20,811 nt of DNA from Plakobranchus ocellatus (Eukaryota > Mollusca > Gastropoda > Plakobranchidae), in assembly GCA_019648995.1 (NCBI GenBank), contig BLXT01000823.1:87696-108506 (forward strand), in the 5' to 3' direction. Both the position numbers and the translations under genes were made by a program. Shown here piece after piece: positions 9,954 through 20,811 of this stretch. The notes under the pieces were generated by a model. The model searched no databases and had not been told where the DNA came from. It worked only from the letters and a program-made list of their open reading frames with translations. Within the stretch, counting starts at the first letter, position 1. Each line of letters opens with the position of its first letter.

Positions 9954-10227
9954 ATGGCGCTCAAGAGAACGAAGCGCCTTGTGGCCACCTTTGGCCTTGT
10001 TTTCACCATTAGTGCCTTTATTTGCATTGTTGTCGCCTTTTCAACTCCGCATTGGTTGGAGCGTTTCCCTCATAAACGTATGACAAGGGTTTTCGTACGC
10101 ATGGGTCTTTGGGAAGCATGTTTTAATAACTGGACATACTACAAGGATTACCTGAGCAAAAATTATAACGGCTGCTGGTGGATCTTTCATTTTGAATACA
10201 GACCTGTGTGGCCGTGGTTGAATCCTC
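9954..10227 (+). CDS. Exon 1 of plus claudin-like gene (TM1 and extracellular loop 1)
   Basis: Begins at ATG 9954 and ends CCTC|GTAAGTG, phase 1, encoding residues 1-91. Includes AFSTPHW, MGLWEACF and NGCWWIF. An in-frame TAA at 9939-9941 excludes a longer N-terminus in this exon. Confidence 0.88.
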
Positions 10228-13200
10228 GTAAGTGAATCTTATCTTACCATTATCAAAATTTTTAGGGTATTTTTCATTCGGAAACCATTTTCTAATTATT
10301 AGTATCCTAACACTTGCCTTCTCATATCATCATTAGTCGATCAGGAAGGATGGACCTGCTTCATCGACAAGATCATGTCTTCGAAAAATATTATATCTAG
10401 ACAAATAAGAAATTAATCTCCATAGTTTATGAGAAGGGCATCAACTCATCCGGCAAAAACAAAATCCAAACAAAAATTCTTTTTTTTCTTTGATTAGAAC
10501 TCTGAATGAGCTATAGTTTTTTTATGCCAGTAATAACTAATCGTCAGATTTTTGGTAAATATTTTTATTATTATATCAACCTCACTTAAGGCTTTAGAGT
10601 GATTTTTTAGCTGCGATTTTGAATGAAGTTGAAACTCTGTGGCAAATTGATAATTTTAAAGAATTAGGATTCAGCTTGTAAAGTTAAGATTATTTGCGTT
10701 TTGTTTTCATTTTCATCTGAAAGTTAGCAAAAATGTAATAAATATTTGCATGTTGGGGTAACCAAGTGTGATGCACAGTGATCTAAAGGCAAGCTACACA
10801 GACACTTAATGGTTGATGACTGACAACAGTATGAGTGCAATTTAGAATTTTTGTTTTTAAAAGCTAGGCTTGCCTTCTAAATTACCTATGGTAGCCTGGG
10901 TGTATGGAAAAGGGAACAGCAATGAAAGGCTATCATGGTAGGCTATGTGCAGATCACTCTGTTTCTAAACTGGGTGTAGACCAATGCATGCCTCAATGGC
11001 CTCAATGTAAAGGCCACACTAGCTAACATTCAGTCAGCCATAAACATCAAAAACACGAGCCAGCAATAATTGTGAGTGTGACTGTGAGCAGGCAATTAGG
11101 TTTTGTAGTGTAGGTGACTGATGATGAGGGAAGGGGGTGGGACGGTGTAGAACAGTCTGGTACTTAAGCAATAGAAAGTGTGATATTAAAGGTGTGGAAA
11201 CTTGGTTTAATTAAAACTTTGTTCACGCAGGTTTGCAAGTGGCACTTAAATTTGTTTCATCCCCCTAAATCTTTCACAGCCATACCAAGACCAAGTCCCA
11301 TCCACCTATATTTGTGAGGTAAACACTCAGGCTTAATTAGGCGCAAGTCGCTGAGGCTGAGGATACTTTTAACTTAGAGGCTTTTAAAATTGTTATTCAC
11401 TCTAAAAGCTTATAAAATAAAATCTGTAAATTTGCACGTCTTTGACCAAATTGGAAAAGAAAATTTAGGTGGTTTTTTTTTTCATTTGTGTCAAACATGT
11501 TTTTATTTTAATACATGATGATCATAATCAATGTATGTCCCAAATGTACCTTTTGCCTGATTTACTATGATCGCCTCACATTTTAAGATTTTGTTTTCAG
11601 CTTTAGGGCCAAAGTATACTAGAGGCAACAGTTGCATTGACCAACTTGATTATTTTCAGTATGATTGGAAACTAGTATAAATCTGAAAGTTTACCAAACT
11701 GGCTGCAACTTTCTGCTATATGATGCTTCAGAAATGTTCCTTGTGGATTACAGCTCAGTTGTAAGACGTTCCCCCTGTTGTTGGTTGAAAGGGAGAATGT
11801 TAACACATGACCTTGCTCAAGTCTGCTGATTATTGCTGTGCAAGCTATGAAGGCCACAAGAACAGTTCACATTATGCCACATGTTGTAACACAAATTATG
11901 ACCACTGTCACATAAACGAAATTACCATCAACAATACCAGTCAGGTTGCTGCCTATGGATGTTCAGCTTTACAGTTAAAAGCAAAGATTGGCTTATTTGC
12001 TTTAAATCATTTAGTGCAAAAGAGACAATGGATTTAGTTTGAGGATCTACTCAACTGTCACAACGACTAAATAATAATTTAACATCAGCTTATTGGCTAC
12101 AAAGGGGCATGCATGTTTCTTAAAAATGGGATTGACTAAAACAATGATGAATTCACTCACATTATGAGAACAAAAGCAAATCAGAAATAATACTGAGAAA
12201 ACGTCTTTATCAGCTGCACAGTGAGAGAATTGAAATGGAGCAGGGGAAATCAGTTAGTGATATAGTGTAGCATTGGCTTTGATTCAGTACAACAGATACA
12301 TTTATTGAAATGGTTCACACCCTTATTAGGCAGGTCTACACTCTGAATATCCCCTCTTAACCCCAAACACAAAATAACCCTCTTGACTTTTTTTTTTAAT
12401 ACATGAGTCAATCTTATAGCTTTGTGTAGGTACAGGTATAACACCTTTCTTACTAGACCCCATGCCATTGCAGGCTACATTTGAAAGTTTGTTGTTATTG
12501 CCAGGGCATGTAGATCAAAGGTAATACTGACTATTAGGGGCCTGAGCGATTGTGTTCACAAGGGTCAGGGTACAAGAAAAAGAAAAAAAAGAGATTCTAC
12601 TTTATTTTGTTTGTTTTGCTAATATTAGTAATATTTTACATTGTAGTCTTTGGTAGAGCCTTGCTTGTTTCACTCTCTGTTTTCCTTCTCTTCTCCAGCC
12701 TGGTTCCTTGCCATTCAAATTATGATGACACTAGGCCTCATGCTCCATATGGTTACAGTGGTGCTCAACACCCTCTACTATGTACGCTGTCTCCCAAAGG
12801 AGAAAGAGAAAAAATATGTCATGGCTACTGCTGCAATGATGTGGCTTGCTTGTGAGTTTTCGCTTCCTTTCATTCAATACCAGAGATTTTAAAACAACAT
12901 TATGACTAAGACTGGATTTACTATCTCAGCTAGCTAGGTGAAATCTAATTATTCCCTTTATGAAGAATTCACTCAGGGATTTTCCCCTCATGCTGAAAGA
13001 GCAAAGGCATTTTTTTTCTTTGATTCTTTCAGCACTCAGGATATTGATAATCATATTCATAAAAATTGTATTCTTGCCCCCTATTTTCTAGACCAATTTA
13101 CTAAAAGCCCTCTAAGCAAGTGCAATGCCTTAATTACCCTCAGTGAGAAAATCAGCCCAGTTTCTCCGACAATGTTTTTTTTTTTTAATGAAATTTTTCT

Positions 13201-14005
13201 CTAACTTGATCTGACCCAGATTACATGATTAAAGTACAAATGAGGTGGCATTTTAATTGTGGTTGACTTGTCCATATCATAACACTAACCGCCGTCAAAG
13301 ATAGGGATTTGTGGAGGGACATGATCGCCAACGCTTACAAGCAAGGCACTTGATGATGATGATGATGTCCATATCATAATAACTAAAAAAACATTTTTGG
13401 TTTATTGAGAGAAGTTGAGTTACAGATGATTTAAACTCCGATAATAAAGATCCAGAGTCTCAACATCAGATTAAAAAAAATGAAGAATTGATGAAAATAT
13501 AATTTTATAGATTAAGCTCTTCAGATCCTGAACCACAAACATCAACTGAAGAAATCTAGATTTAGGCCTTAGAGAAAGGATAGTGTTACTAAAAAATCTA
13601 AATTTATATGTAAAATTAATAAATGTAATTAGCTCGTACAGGATCATTGTTGGTTACATCTGATCTTATGTTATTGTTGGTGAGAATTGAATGAGGAAAC
13701 ACTAATGAAAATTTTGATGTTAACAATATTATTTACAGTCTTTTTTTTTTTTTTTTGTATGTTTAGTTCTTCTTATAGGTATCTCTGTAACTATATTTGG
13801 CATCAAGGCAGATGTGGATAGACAGTGGATACCCAATCCTGATTCAAATTTCCTATCCTGGTCTTTTGGTTGTGCTTGCCTCTCTGGATTCTTCTCCATC
13901 TTTTCTGCTCTGTGTCTCACTGTTGATCACATGCGCATCACAGAGGAGGAAGAGCGTGCAAACAGGGGACCAGCCTATGCTGTCAAACCTAATCCAAGAT
14001 TTTAA
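9954..14005 (+). CDS. Claudin/PMP22-superfamily four-pass membrane protein, plus-strand member of the pair
   Basis: Exons 9954-10227, 12699-12851 and 13767-14005 join in frame to give 221 aa, close to usual claudin length. Segment 1 is about residues 10-29. Loop 1 has W34, GLW 51-53, C56 and C74 (GCWW), the claudin W-GLW-C-C pattern, plus a sequon N59-W-T. Segment 2 is about 94-120, the charged loop LPKEKEKK 123-130, segment 3 about 131-156, loop 2 with NFLSWSFG, and segment 4 about 176-195. The short tail is acidic then basic (TEEEER) and ends NPRF, without the C-terminal YV that binds PDZ domains in many claudins. The start is firm: an in-frame TAA lies four codons upstream and the context is acaacATGG. 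Both introns are phase 1, as in the head-to-head paralogue. A contact or barrier role at the cell surface is inferred from the family. Confidence 0.88.
10228..12698 (+). other. Intron 1 of plus claudin-like gene
   Basis: 2,471 bases, GTAAGT to ttctccag. AT-rich at both ends, with a less AT-rich middle (about 10740-11370) that may be an old repeat but has no recognisable family. The short ORFs here do not resemble proteins. Confidence 0.75.
12699..12851 (+). CDS. Exon 2 of plus claudin-like gene (TM2, loop, start of TM3)
   Basis: A 153-base exon between ttctccag|CCTGG and GCTT|GTGAGT, entering and leaving in phase 1. It encodes PWFLAIQ through MMWLA. The pyrimidine-rich tract before the acceptor is long and the donor is close to consensus. 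The 50 whole codons compare with 53 in the paralogue, the difference lying in the cytosolic loop. Confidence 0.87.
13269..13282. repeat. Target-site duplication, left copy
   Basis: tgtccatatcataa, identical over 14 bases to 13366-13379, flanking the LINE 3'-end insertion. Confidence 0.85.
13283..13365 (+). mobile_element. Very short RTE-like LINE insertion (3' terminus only)
   Basis: The plus strand reads KDRDLWRDMIANAYKQGT then TGA, followed by GATGATGATGATGA. This matches the C-terminus and tail of the larger LINE at 1267-2273 (WRNMIANVCSRQGT, then TGA repeats). Only about the last 20 codons are present, so it is a heavily 5'-truncated retrotransposition product. It is flanked by a perfect 14-base target-site duplication. 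Confidence 0.85.
13366..13379. repeat. Target-site duplication, right copy
   Basis: tgtccatatcataa directly after the TGA-repeat tail, identical to 13269-13282. Confidence 0.85.
13767..14005 (+). CDS. Exon 3 of plus claudin-like gene (TM3 end, loop 2, TM4, tail)
   Basis: The first acceptor (tttag|TTC at 13765-13766) gives FLLIGISVTIFG. A second AG 12 bases on (cttatag|GTATC) is also in frame and would give CISVTIFG, a 217 aa protein. The first gives the better-filled third membrane segment and is the first AG after the T-tract, so I prefer it. The stop is TAA at 14003-14005. Confidence 0.85.
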
Positions 14006-14400
14006 ACTTCCAGATGATTTTTTAGTGTATGGTGGCATGAATGAGTTGAAGTGAAGAACCAGAATCTGTGACAGATAACAATATAATTTTACTGAAAAAC
14101 TGGAACAGCTTCTTACTGCAAGTTGTGTGAATTGTGTATATGATGGACCGCCAATAGGTGGACCACAAAACTGCTTCAATTTTTCTTTGTCAGCGTAATT
14201 GGTTTTTCTTAATATCAAGGGAGTTATTTTTGATTTGGGTTTTTTTTTCCTTATGTAGTTTTGCTTTTCAAATTATTACACTAAAACAAAACAAAAATTT
14301 GTATTGATGGTTTGATTTTTTCCAAATAAGACCCACAATACCCTATTGAAAATCTTTTTATTAAAATGGTAATAAATAAATTACTTCGGCTTTTATTTAC
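14006..14400 (+). other. 3' UTR of plus claudin-like gene with poly(A) signal
   Basis: The first plausible cleavage signal after the stop is AATAAATAAA at 14371-14380, followed by a T-rich stretch. That would give a 3' UTR of about 390 bases. A later AATAAAA near 16400 could allow a longer form. Confidence 0.55.
14371..14380 (+). terminator. Poly(A) signal (overlapping AATAAA)
   Basis: AATAAATAAA, two overlapping consensus hexamers about 365 bases after the TAA stop. Confidence 0.55.
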
Positions 14401-17400
14401 ATATTCGAAAAACTGTATTGTAGTCCGTAAAATTTGATTTGCTGATAAACGAGGGTAAATTCCTTTAATCTGTTTAAAACAAAAAAAAAATGTTATTTCA
14501 AAGTCTCAAAAAAGGTCAGATAATCTGAACCAGCACATTCTTTCGGCTAAGTAGGGTTCAAGGGTAGTATGCAACTGTTTATGCCATTTGAGGTTAAGTC
14601 AAAACTTAGCTAAGATGCACATAGTAAGTCGAATTCAAGTGAGACCATGTGCCCCAGAATAGCCAGGTTTTCATCCTAACTTTCACAAGTAAAAATTACT
14701 CGATCATCCAGCTGTGAGCATGTGCATTAGCTTTCCTTGTCCTACTCTAGCACAGCAACAGCATGACGTTTGCATGGCTGGGATGATAGCAGTTTGAACA
14801 ACAGGCGCTTGAAAAAAACGATAGCACATGGATTAAAAAAAACAATTAAACACAATTGATTAAGATTGTTTTGGTGTGCGAATGTGTTTGAATGGCAAAG
14901 AGCAAGAAGGGAATGGAGCTGGTGCAAAAATTACTAGCTTGGGCTTAGTCTCATGCAATTCGATTGGGGATGGGAAAGTTTTAGTTAATCTACAATTAAT
15001 TGCCTTACCCTTAGGTAACATATACCCAAAACTTAATTGGCTTTGTTTTTTAATTCCAGTTTTAGATCTAAGAGAAGAAAATGTAGGTACAAAATGTTTT
15101 ATAGATCTATGTACCAGCACAAATACTGCATAATAAGATTATCTTTCTTCAATTTTTGGTCAACTTGACTCATTATTGTAGTGTGTCTTGATGAATAAAT
15201 CAGATTTCAGATAAATATTTTTTCTTGGCTACTTTGAATTAGACAAACTGCACTATTTCATCCTCTAATGGCATCCTATTAATAGTGTTCTGTGGAAATT
15301 TCAACGGTCAAATATTTATTTTTAATAAAAAGGTAATTCACACGCTGGATTTTTTTAATTTGTGAAAGAGTTATGATGCAAGTAGAGTGACAATATTTTT
15401 TTTTTTCAAAAACTTGTTCATATTATTGAAAAGTGGCAAATATACTTGAAAAAAAAAAGTCTTAATTTTGTTTTCTTGAAGAAGCCCTAAGGTGAAGAAC
15501 CCTGTAATACAGGTTTACAAAAATCTTGCTTTTATAACCCTGCACCCTTAACCACACATTGTGTTTGTCAATTTATCCATCCATAAAGCTCTGCAGTAAA
15601 TGTTCAAAGAGAAATAATATATATTCATGATGAATATGAATTCAATAGACTTTTGCAGGGCAAGAGATTATTGGAAGCTTAGGCTGGTCAATATGATAAA
15701 ATCCATATGCAACATTTGTTAGTTGTACGCTTCTAAATTTGTGGATGAAGGATAATTTAGCCTATGTGCAGTTTTTTTGGTTTTTTTTTCAGCCAAAGTC
15801 ATTGTGGTTTGGTTTTTTAAGATCGTTTTCCTAAATTTTTTTTTTGTGTTTTTTTTTTTATTAATTTTTAATGCCAACAGATAGTCTGCGGTAGGCATTT
15901 TTGGGCATGTTGATTTTTTTGCCTTAGCCTCAATGGTGTATGTGGTAAAAGTGTGGCAATGCGTATAAAATGAACTTTCAAAGTATGAAGGTTGTCAGAT
16001 TCAAAGATGACTTTTAAAATATTTTTTAAATGGAAGTCTTCTGAAGTTGAAGCTTTGTTTCATTTTCATGAAAAAAAAAAAGGCATCTTTTTGTACACTT
16101 TGGACCAATACATTGATCGTATAGAGTAGTATCCTCATACAGTAATTGGAATTGCATATATAGACCAATCTTCTTGTGAGTAACTCTTTCATTTCTAAAA
16201 TTATTTTTAGTCCATGTTGTCATAATTTCGTAAGGACTTTGACAGGTGGTTGTACATGAATGAATGCTTCTTACCATCACAATTTCTTTTTCTTTCTTGC
16301 TTAATGCTTGTTTTTATAACTGGAATTTTTTTTTTTTTTTTTTTTTTGTCACATCTTCCTGTTTTTTGTGAACGATTTTATTAAATCAACATGCAATTGT
16401 AAATAAATAAAATCCTGATTTTCTTTTCTTTATTTCCATTTCTCATTTTTTTTTTTTTTTTTAAAGAATCATGATCCTGTTAAAAAAAAAAATGTTAGGC
16501 AAGCACAACAAAAATGTAGCCGACATTCATGTCTATTAATATTATATTCTGACATTATTTTTTTTTTGTATTGGAGAGCCTTCTTGTAGTTGGAAAAAGA
16601 CTTGGGTAAATACTCGAATATGACCTTTTTTCTTCAGCCGCTGTTGAAAATTTTCTAGCTAGAAAAAAAGAAGAAATTACCAAACACTGACACAAAGGGA
16701 TTGAAAAGCTTTGACAAAGTTAGAGCTTTTGAGGACCTCTGCGCATAGAAGTGAACAGCAAATCACAAACTCTTATGCATTGTACACAGACATATATTTT
16801 TTGTTAGTTATTGACTTTGAAATAATCCTTCAAATGGTAGCTTAATTATTGTGATTATCAGTAAGCAAGAATGCTTGTAAAATCTTTATTAGTATTGACT
16901 TTCTAACTTTTTAATTTTAAATAGAAAAAAATTTTTGTCTCCTAGTCGCTGAAAATTTTACGTTTGAACATCAAGAAATTCTACATGTGTGTGTGTTTTT
17001 TTTTTTTTCTTTAAATTCATCAATATCTAAAACATGATTTTGATATTTATAACACCAATGTTTTCGCAAGATAAAAAAAATTAACCACATCATTGTGCTT
17101 TTAAATGGATGAATTTATCCCCATCCCTGCCCAAGTGGTTAACATTGTTTTGGAAAGACAGAGTATGGCATTTCCACTGCTTAGCAGTTTTTAGTAAGCA
17201 AGTTTGTCAATTTCAAAAGTAAGTTAGAGCTGTGTTTCTGCTTGGATGTTTTTTTTTTTTTTTAAATCAATGTTTTTATCTTTTTTCTGGTGTATTTGTG
17301 ATAACTAACTTGCAAGCCCTTTTAGTAAAATGTGTGCATTCCAGTGAAAGCTGTTCAATGTCACTTAAATTTTTTTTTAAGATTTTTTACTTATTGAAAT

Positions 17401-18860
17401 AATTGTAGTTTGTATTTTCCACTACAGTATCAACTGAGTGTGCAAAGTGAAAAACAAATGTTGAATATTTGGCCGGCATACAATTCAAATTTTAAAAACT
17501 TGAATCTCCTAATGCTTTACAGAAGTTTAAACCTTTCAAATGCTTTCATTCTTTTAATTATTGTATCACATAAGATCATGTAAAAATCCCTCATATAAAT
17601 TGAAAAATTGGTAGTGCTTGTAATTTTGAATACTGAATTTGTCATTGTCATTTGAAATATTTGTGCTATTCTTTGGTCAGTTCTGAAGCTTTTTTTTAGA
17701 TATATGTAATTCATGATTGTAATTGCATAAGGCATTTTAGATTGAGCCTTTACATCTACAGATCATTAAATATCTTAATAGTGGAAAAGAGAGTATCTGA
17801 TTTTGTTAATAATTGCCAGTATGTGCAAAAGACGAATTCTATATACATGTGTATGCTTAAATGACTGAACATTATATCAATTTTACCCAATGGAATCTAA
17901 GTTATTGCTTAGCAAGTTCTGTTGTTGTGAGGCATAAAAAAACTGTAGTGTTCTGAACCATTTTACTTGGTTATATATGTTTGTAAATGGGAAATGGCAG
18001 ATTAACAGAAAAAGTTTGAGAGAAACAATAATAGTCAAGACTGTTCTCCCAAAGCTAGAAAAAAAATTGCTGGTATAGTCAGTCAGCCAGTTCTTGGACA
18101 AGAAGGCAATGATCACTAATGGAAGTAAATTAATTATATTATTAAGATGTTATTTCACGGTTGAGGCTAAATAAGTACATTTTTTTTGTTGTTGTTGATT
18201 TTTTATTGTTTTCTTTTCTTACCTTTTTGTAAACTTTGTTTTACTGAAAATACGAAAACTAGATAAAATGTTCAGTTCTGCATCATCATTTAGTTGTCTT
18301 TGTATTGCATACAATTAAAGCTTAAAAAAAAATATATTGTCAGTAACATTAGGACCTTTTTTGAAGTGTATGCAATCTTAATTCTGAACATTCCAATAAG
18401 CTGAGAATTCTTTAATTTGCAATTGCTTTGATTATTTATCTTTGTTTTCGGTACATGTATATATACCATTATTATGTATTGACAACTTATCCTTTATACC
18501 TGAATGAAGACAGAAAGTTCTATTATTTTTATGATGTTAAATAAAAAAAAAACATTCCCTTTTTTTATTATATACATGTAAATATTTTCTTCAAAAAATA
18601 ATAAAAAAAGGACCGAATACCAAATTCTATTTGTGACAAAAAGTTTTGCTCTTCATGTTGTAAACATGTAGACTTTCCAATCTGTATGCAATTGCGTTTT
18701 TGAATACATATAACTTGAAAAAATGTGCTGCAAAAAAATTTGATATGCATTTTCCTCAAACTTAATAAGCAAAACCAATAGAGGTCGTTATTTGCCGAGC
18801 AGGGCCTTTTTACTGCTATTTTTCCTGCTATTACCCACTTGGCTAAATCGATTCTTTCTT
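14401..18860. other. AT-rich, T-run-rich non-coding DNA
   Basis: No gene recognised on either strand; the longest frames have no protein-like composition. Long T-runs lie near 15395, 15840-15860, 16327-16347, 16447-16462, 16996-17010 and 17250-17263, mostly on the plus strand. TGTAAATAAATAAAA near 16398 combines a Pumilio-type site with a poly(A) signal. Could be intergenic or an alternative long 3' UTR. Confidence 0.5.
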
Positions 18861-19815
18861 TGTTCAAGAAAAGAAGTGATCTAGATCTGTTTCTAAGTCT
18901 AAGATTCTAATCTAGTATCTAGACTAAAATTTAGATCCATGCCCTCCCATTGCATAAATCTATTACTTGTTTAGTTGTTATTAGAATCCAGTAAAACTTT
19001 ACTTCCTATAGAAGCATTTTCATACTTTTTGTCTGTGAGATACATTAGATTTTAGATCTAATCTAGTGATTTATCGATTGTGATTTTGATTTAGCTTGTA
19101 TATACTTATTGCATATGAGGAAAGAAAGTCAGTTTTGAAATAAGCATTTTTGGTTGAGAATAAGCAAAATAGCTCTTTCCTGGATGTCGTAATTAGCAAA
19201 ACAGATTGCAAGGGTCGGTAAGTCTGAACGTGTCAAAATTCAATTATTTTGTTAGGGATACATGTATTAGTTATGTATAATGCTGTCTTGAAACGAGCCC
19301 AATTATGGCAAATTTTTGCTTGTATCCTAAAGAGGCTAATGTCTACATCCTTTGTATCTCAAACATGTGGATAGTCGATTCAACTCATCCAGAAGATAAA
19401 GTGTAAGGTGTAACACTCTTATTATAATTGAAATGTATCGATGTTCAGGTGCATCAGACATCAAGCTCGCTATTTTAATTTTAGAAACTAAACGTTTCCT
19501 TTTCGTCACTTAAAATAACTATCATAATAGTGCCGAAAAAAGACATGTGGTTGTAGTATCTAAAGAACAGCTAATATTTCAAGTAAGATAAACTATGAAG
19601 TATGAGTGAAATTTTAGCAAAACTCGATGAACAAAAAAAAAAAATCACAAAAGTAGCTGCTTTTATTCTCCGCTTGCAGAAGGTGATGCACATACCGCAA
19701 TCAAATGGGGAGAGCGTTTTTCTAAAAGAAGTTTTTCTTGCTTTAACTTCATTGTATGGCGTAGCAATTACTCACGTACATGCTTCTTTTGACACGAAGG
19801 TTTAGCTTGAAGTCG

Positions 19816-19833
19816 GGTTGGGGGGGGTGGGGG
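19816..19833 (+). repeat. G-rich tract
   Basis: Two G-runs of about eight and six, split by a T, in otherwise AT-rich DNA. Could fold as a G-quadruplex or be replication-slippage DNA. Confidence 0.7.
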
Positions 19834-20791
19834 GTAATTAGTTGACCGATTTTTTTTTATACATGTAAATATCTTGGAAAGGTTCACTAAATGGAGTGGA
19901 AAAGCAGCTGTTCTGTTTTTTGTTTTTTTTTCCATTTGGACGACTTCGAACAAAATTGATTTTTTTGGACACATGTTCCACCACAAATGAAAAAAGCCTT
20001 ATCTGGCGCCCGATTTTCAACATAGTAATTACATGCACATTTATATTGAAATTTTGTGAACTAGAAAATTCTATGAAAGAGCCTAATTGATAAAAGTTTT
20101 AACAATAGCTTGGAAAAACCCCCTTTTTTAAGGCAAACATTTATACAAGACCATCTAGATCTAATTCCTCATTTTCACTGTTTTTTTTCCTTTTAAAGAC
20201 ACCAAATCAACCTAAATAAGCCATCTATAAACTTTTAAATGCTTTTAAAGGTTTGAAATGTTTTTTTTGGTTTTTTTTTTTTTAATTTCTGAAGATGAGC
20301 CCGCCATGGTGCCTAAAAGTATGTAATGGCCCAGGTAAAAAAGGCACCTGTTTATCATTATTAATAGTGTCACAATCTTTACGGTGAACTAAAAAAAAAA
20401 AAACATTGTCTGAAATTCAAAATTTTTATTTATTTCCCTAAATAGAACATTCCGTTTGTGCTTGATAAGGCTTTTCCAAAGGGCTTGGAATTTAACCTTT
20501 CGATTAACGAGCCATGGATGACAGCAGAAGAAAGTTTCTCTCCCAAAGAGCAAAAATTGAATGAAATCTTGCATATTATTAATTTTGAGCAAAATGAAAA
20601 ATAATGATTTCTTTCAAATTATAAAAATCTAGACTAGATGTAAATCTGCGTATTAGCTATGTCAATACACTATGCGTCAAATTTAGATCTCTTAGGTCAA
20701 GACTGCGGTAGGTCTGCGACAATTTTGTCGCATGAAAATAGGCCTAGGGGCCGTTAAAATATAATCTTACACATTATTTGGGACTTTATTA

Positions 20792-20811
20792 ACCCCCCCC
20801 CCCCCCCCCCC
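20792..20811 (+). repeat. C homopolymer at the window end
   Basis: The last 20 bases are all C. It may be a true homopolymer or the point where an assembly stopped. Confidence 0.9.

Larger units (their letters stand above)
12852..13766 (+). other. Intron 2 of plus claudin-like gene
   Basis: 915 bases, ending in a 16-base T-run and tgtatgtttag. Hosts the 83 bp LINE 3'-end insertion at 13283-13365; the rest is AT-rich. Confidence 0.75.
18861..20811. other. AT-rich non-coding DNA with AGATCT motifs, ending in a C-run
   Basis: No gene recognised. AGATCT/CTAGA motifs occur at about 18878-18935, 19045-19070, 20150-20165, 20628-20640 and 20683. A G-rich tract lies at about 19816-19833. A stem of 8 bases (TGCGACAA / TTGTCGCA) lies at 20715-20732. 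Confidence 0.5.

Noticed and set aside
14860-15133. Overlapping open frames on both strands (about 85 codons each)
   Set aside because: No domain, no splice or start context that stands out; probably chance.
18568-18867. Minus-strand ORF of 99 codons
   Set aside because: AT-rich, Phe/Lys/Cys-rich random-looking peptide crossing A-runs; no homology recognised.
1-20811. Prokaryote-type defence system, CRISPR array or operon
   Set aside because: Introns, LINEs and poly(A) signals show eukaryotic DNA; no spaced direct repeats or packed genes are present.

Overview
This is eukaryotic, very probably invertebrate, DNA. It is AT-rich, its genes are split by introns of 0.9 to 2.5 kb, it has many homopolymer A/T tracts and a TA microsatellite, and it carries 5'-truncated non-LTR retrotransposon fragments. 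The frequent AGATCT / CTAGATCTAG motifs and the style of the RTE-like LINE make a mollusc, perhaps a gastropod, my best guess, but that is inference. There are no operons, ribosome binding sites or CRISPR arrays to annotate.

The core of the window (about 3.8 to 14.4 kb) is a head-to-head pair of related genes for four-pass membrane proteins of the claudin / PMP22 / EMP superfamily. The minus-strand gene starts at 9247 and runs left with coding exons 9247-8992, 6684-6523 and 4089-3917 (or to 3830 if the last donor is not used). The plus-strand gene starts at 9954 and runs right with exons 9954-10227, 12699-12851 and 13767-14005. Both have two introns at equivalent positions and both in phase 1. 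Both keep the W...GLW...C...C signature in the first extracellular loop, with the same 17-residue gap between the cysteines and a shared GCWW motif, and an N-x-LSWS / SGFFS-x-F block before and inside the fourth membrane segment. They look like products of an inverted duplication and share a 706 bp spacer that may act as a divergent promoter. It holds two opposed CAGGTG E-boxes.

Left flank (1 to 3.8 kb): positions 309 to 1 on the minus strand hold an uninterrupted 103-codon reading frame that begins with a good ATG and runs off the window edge, possibly the first coding exon of another gene. A low-complexity ORF with a G-run follows (834-1193), then a 5'-truncated, frame-broken RTE-like LINE on the minus strand (2273 to 1267), then AT-rich DNA with AGATCT clusters.

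Inside the introns: the minus gene's first intron has a (TA)n microsatellite and two diverged direct copies of a SINE-like repeat. The plus gene's second intron has an 83 bp LINE 3'-end insertion with a perfect 14 bp target-site duplication.

Right flank (14.4 to 20.8 kb): no gene was recognised. The stretch is T-run-rich, with scattered TGTAAATA and TACATGTA motifs, a G-rich tract near 19.82 kb and a terminal C-run at the window end. I see no convincing tRNA or rRNA gene and no prokaryote-type system.
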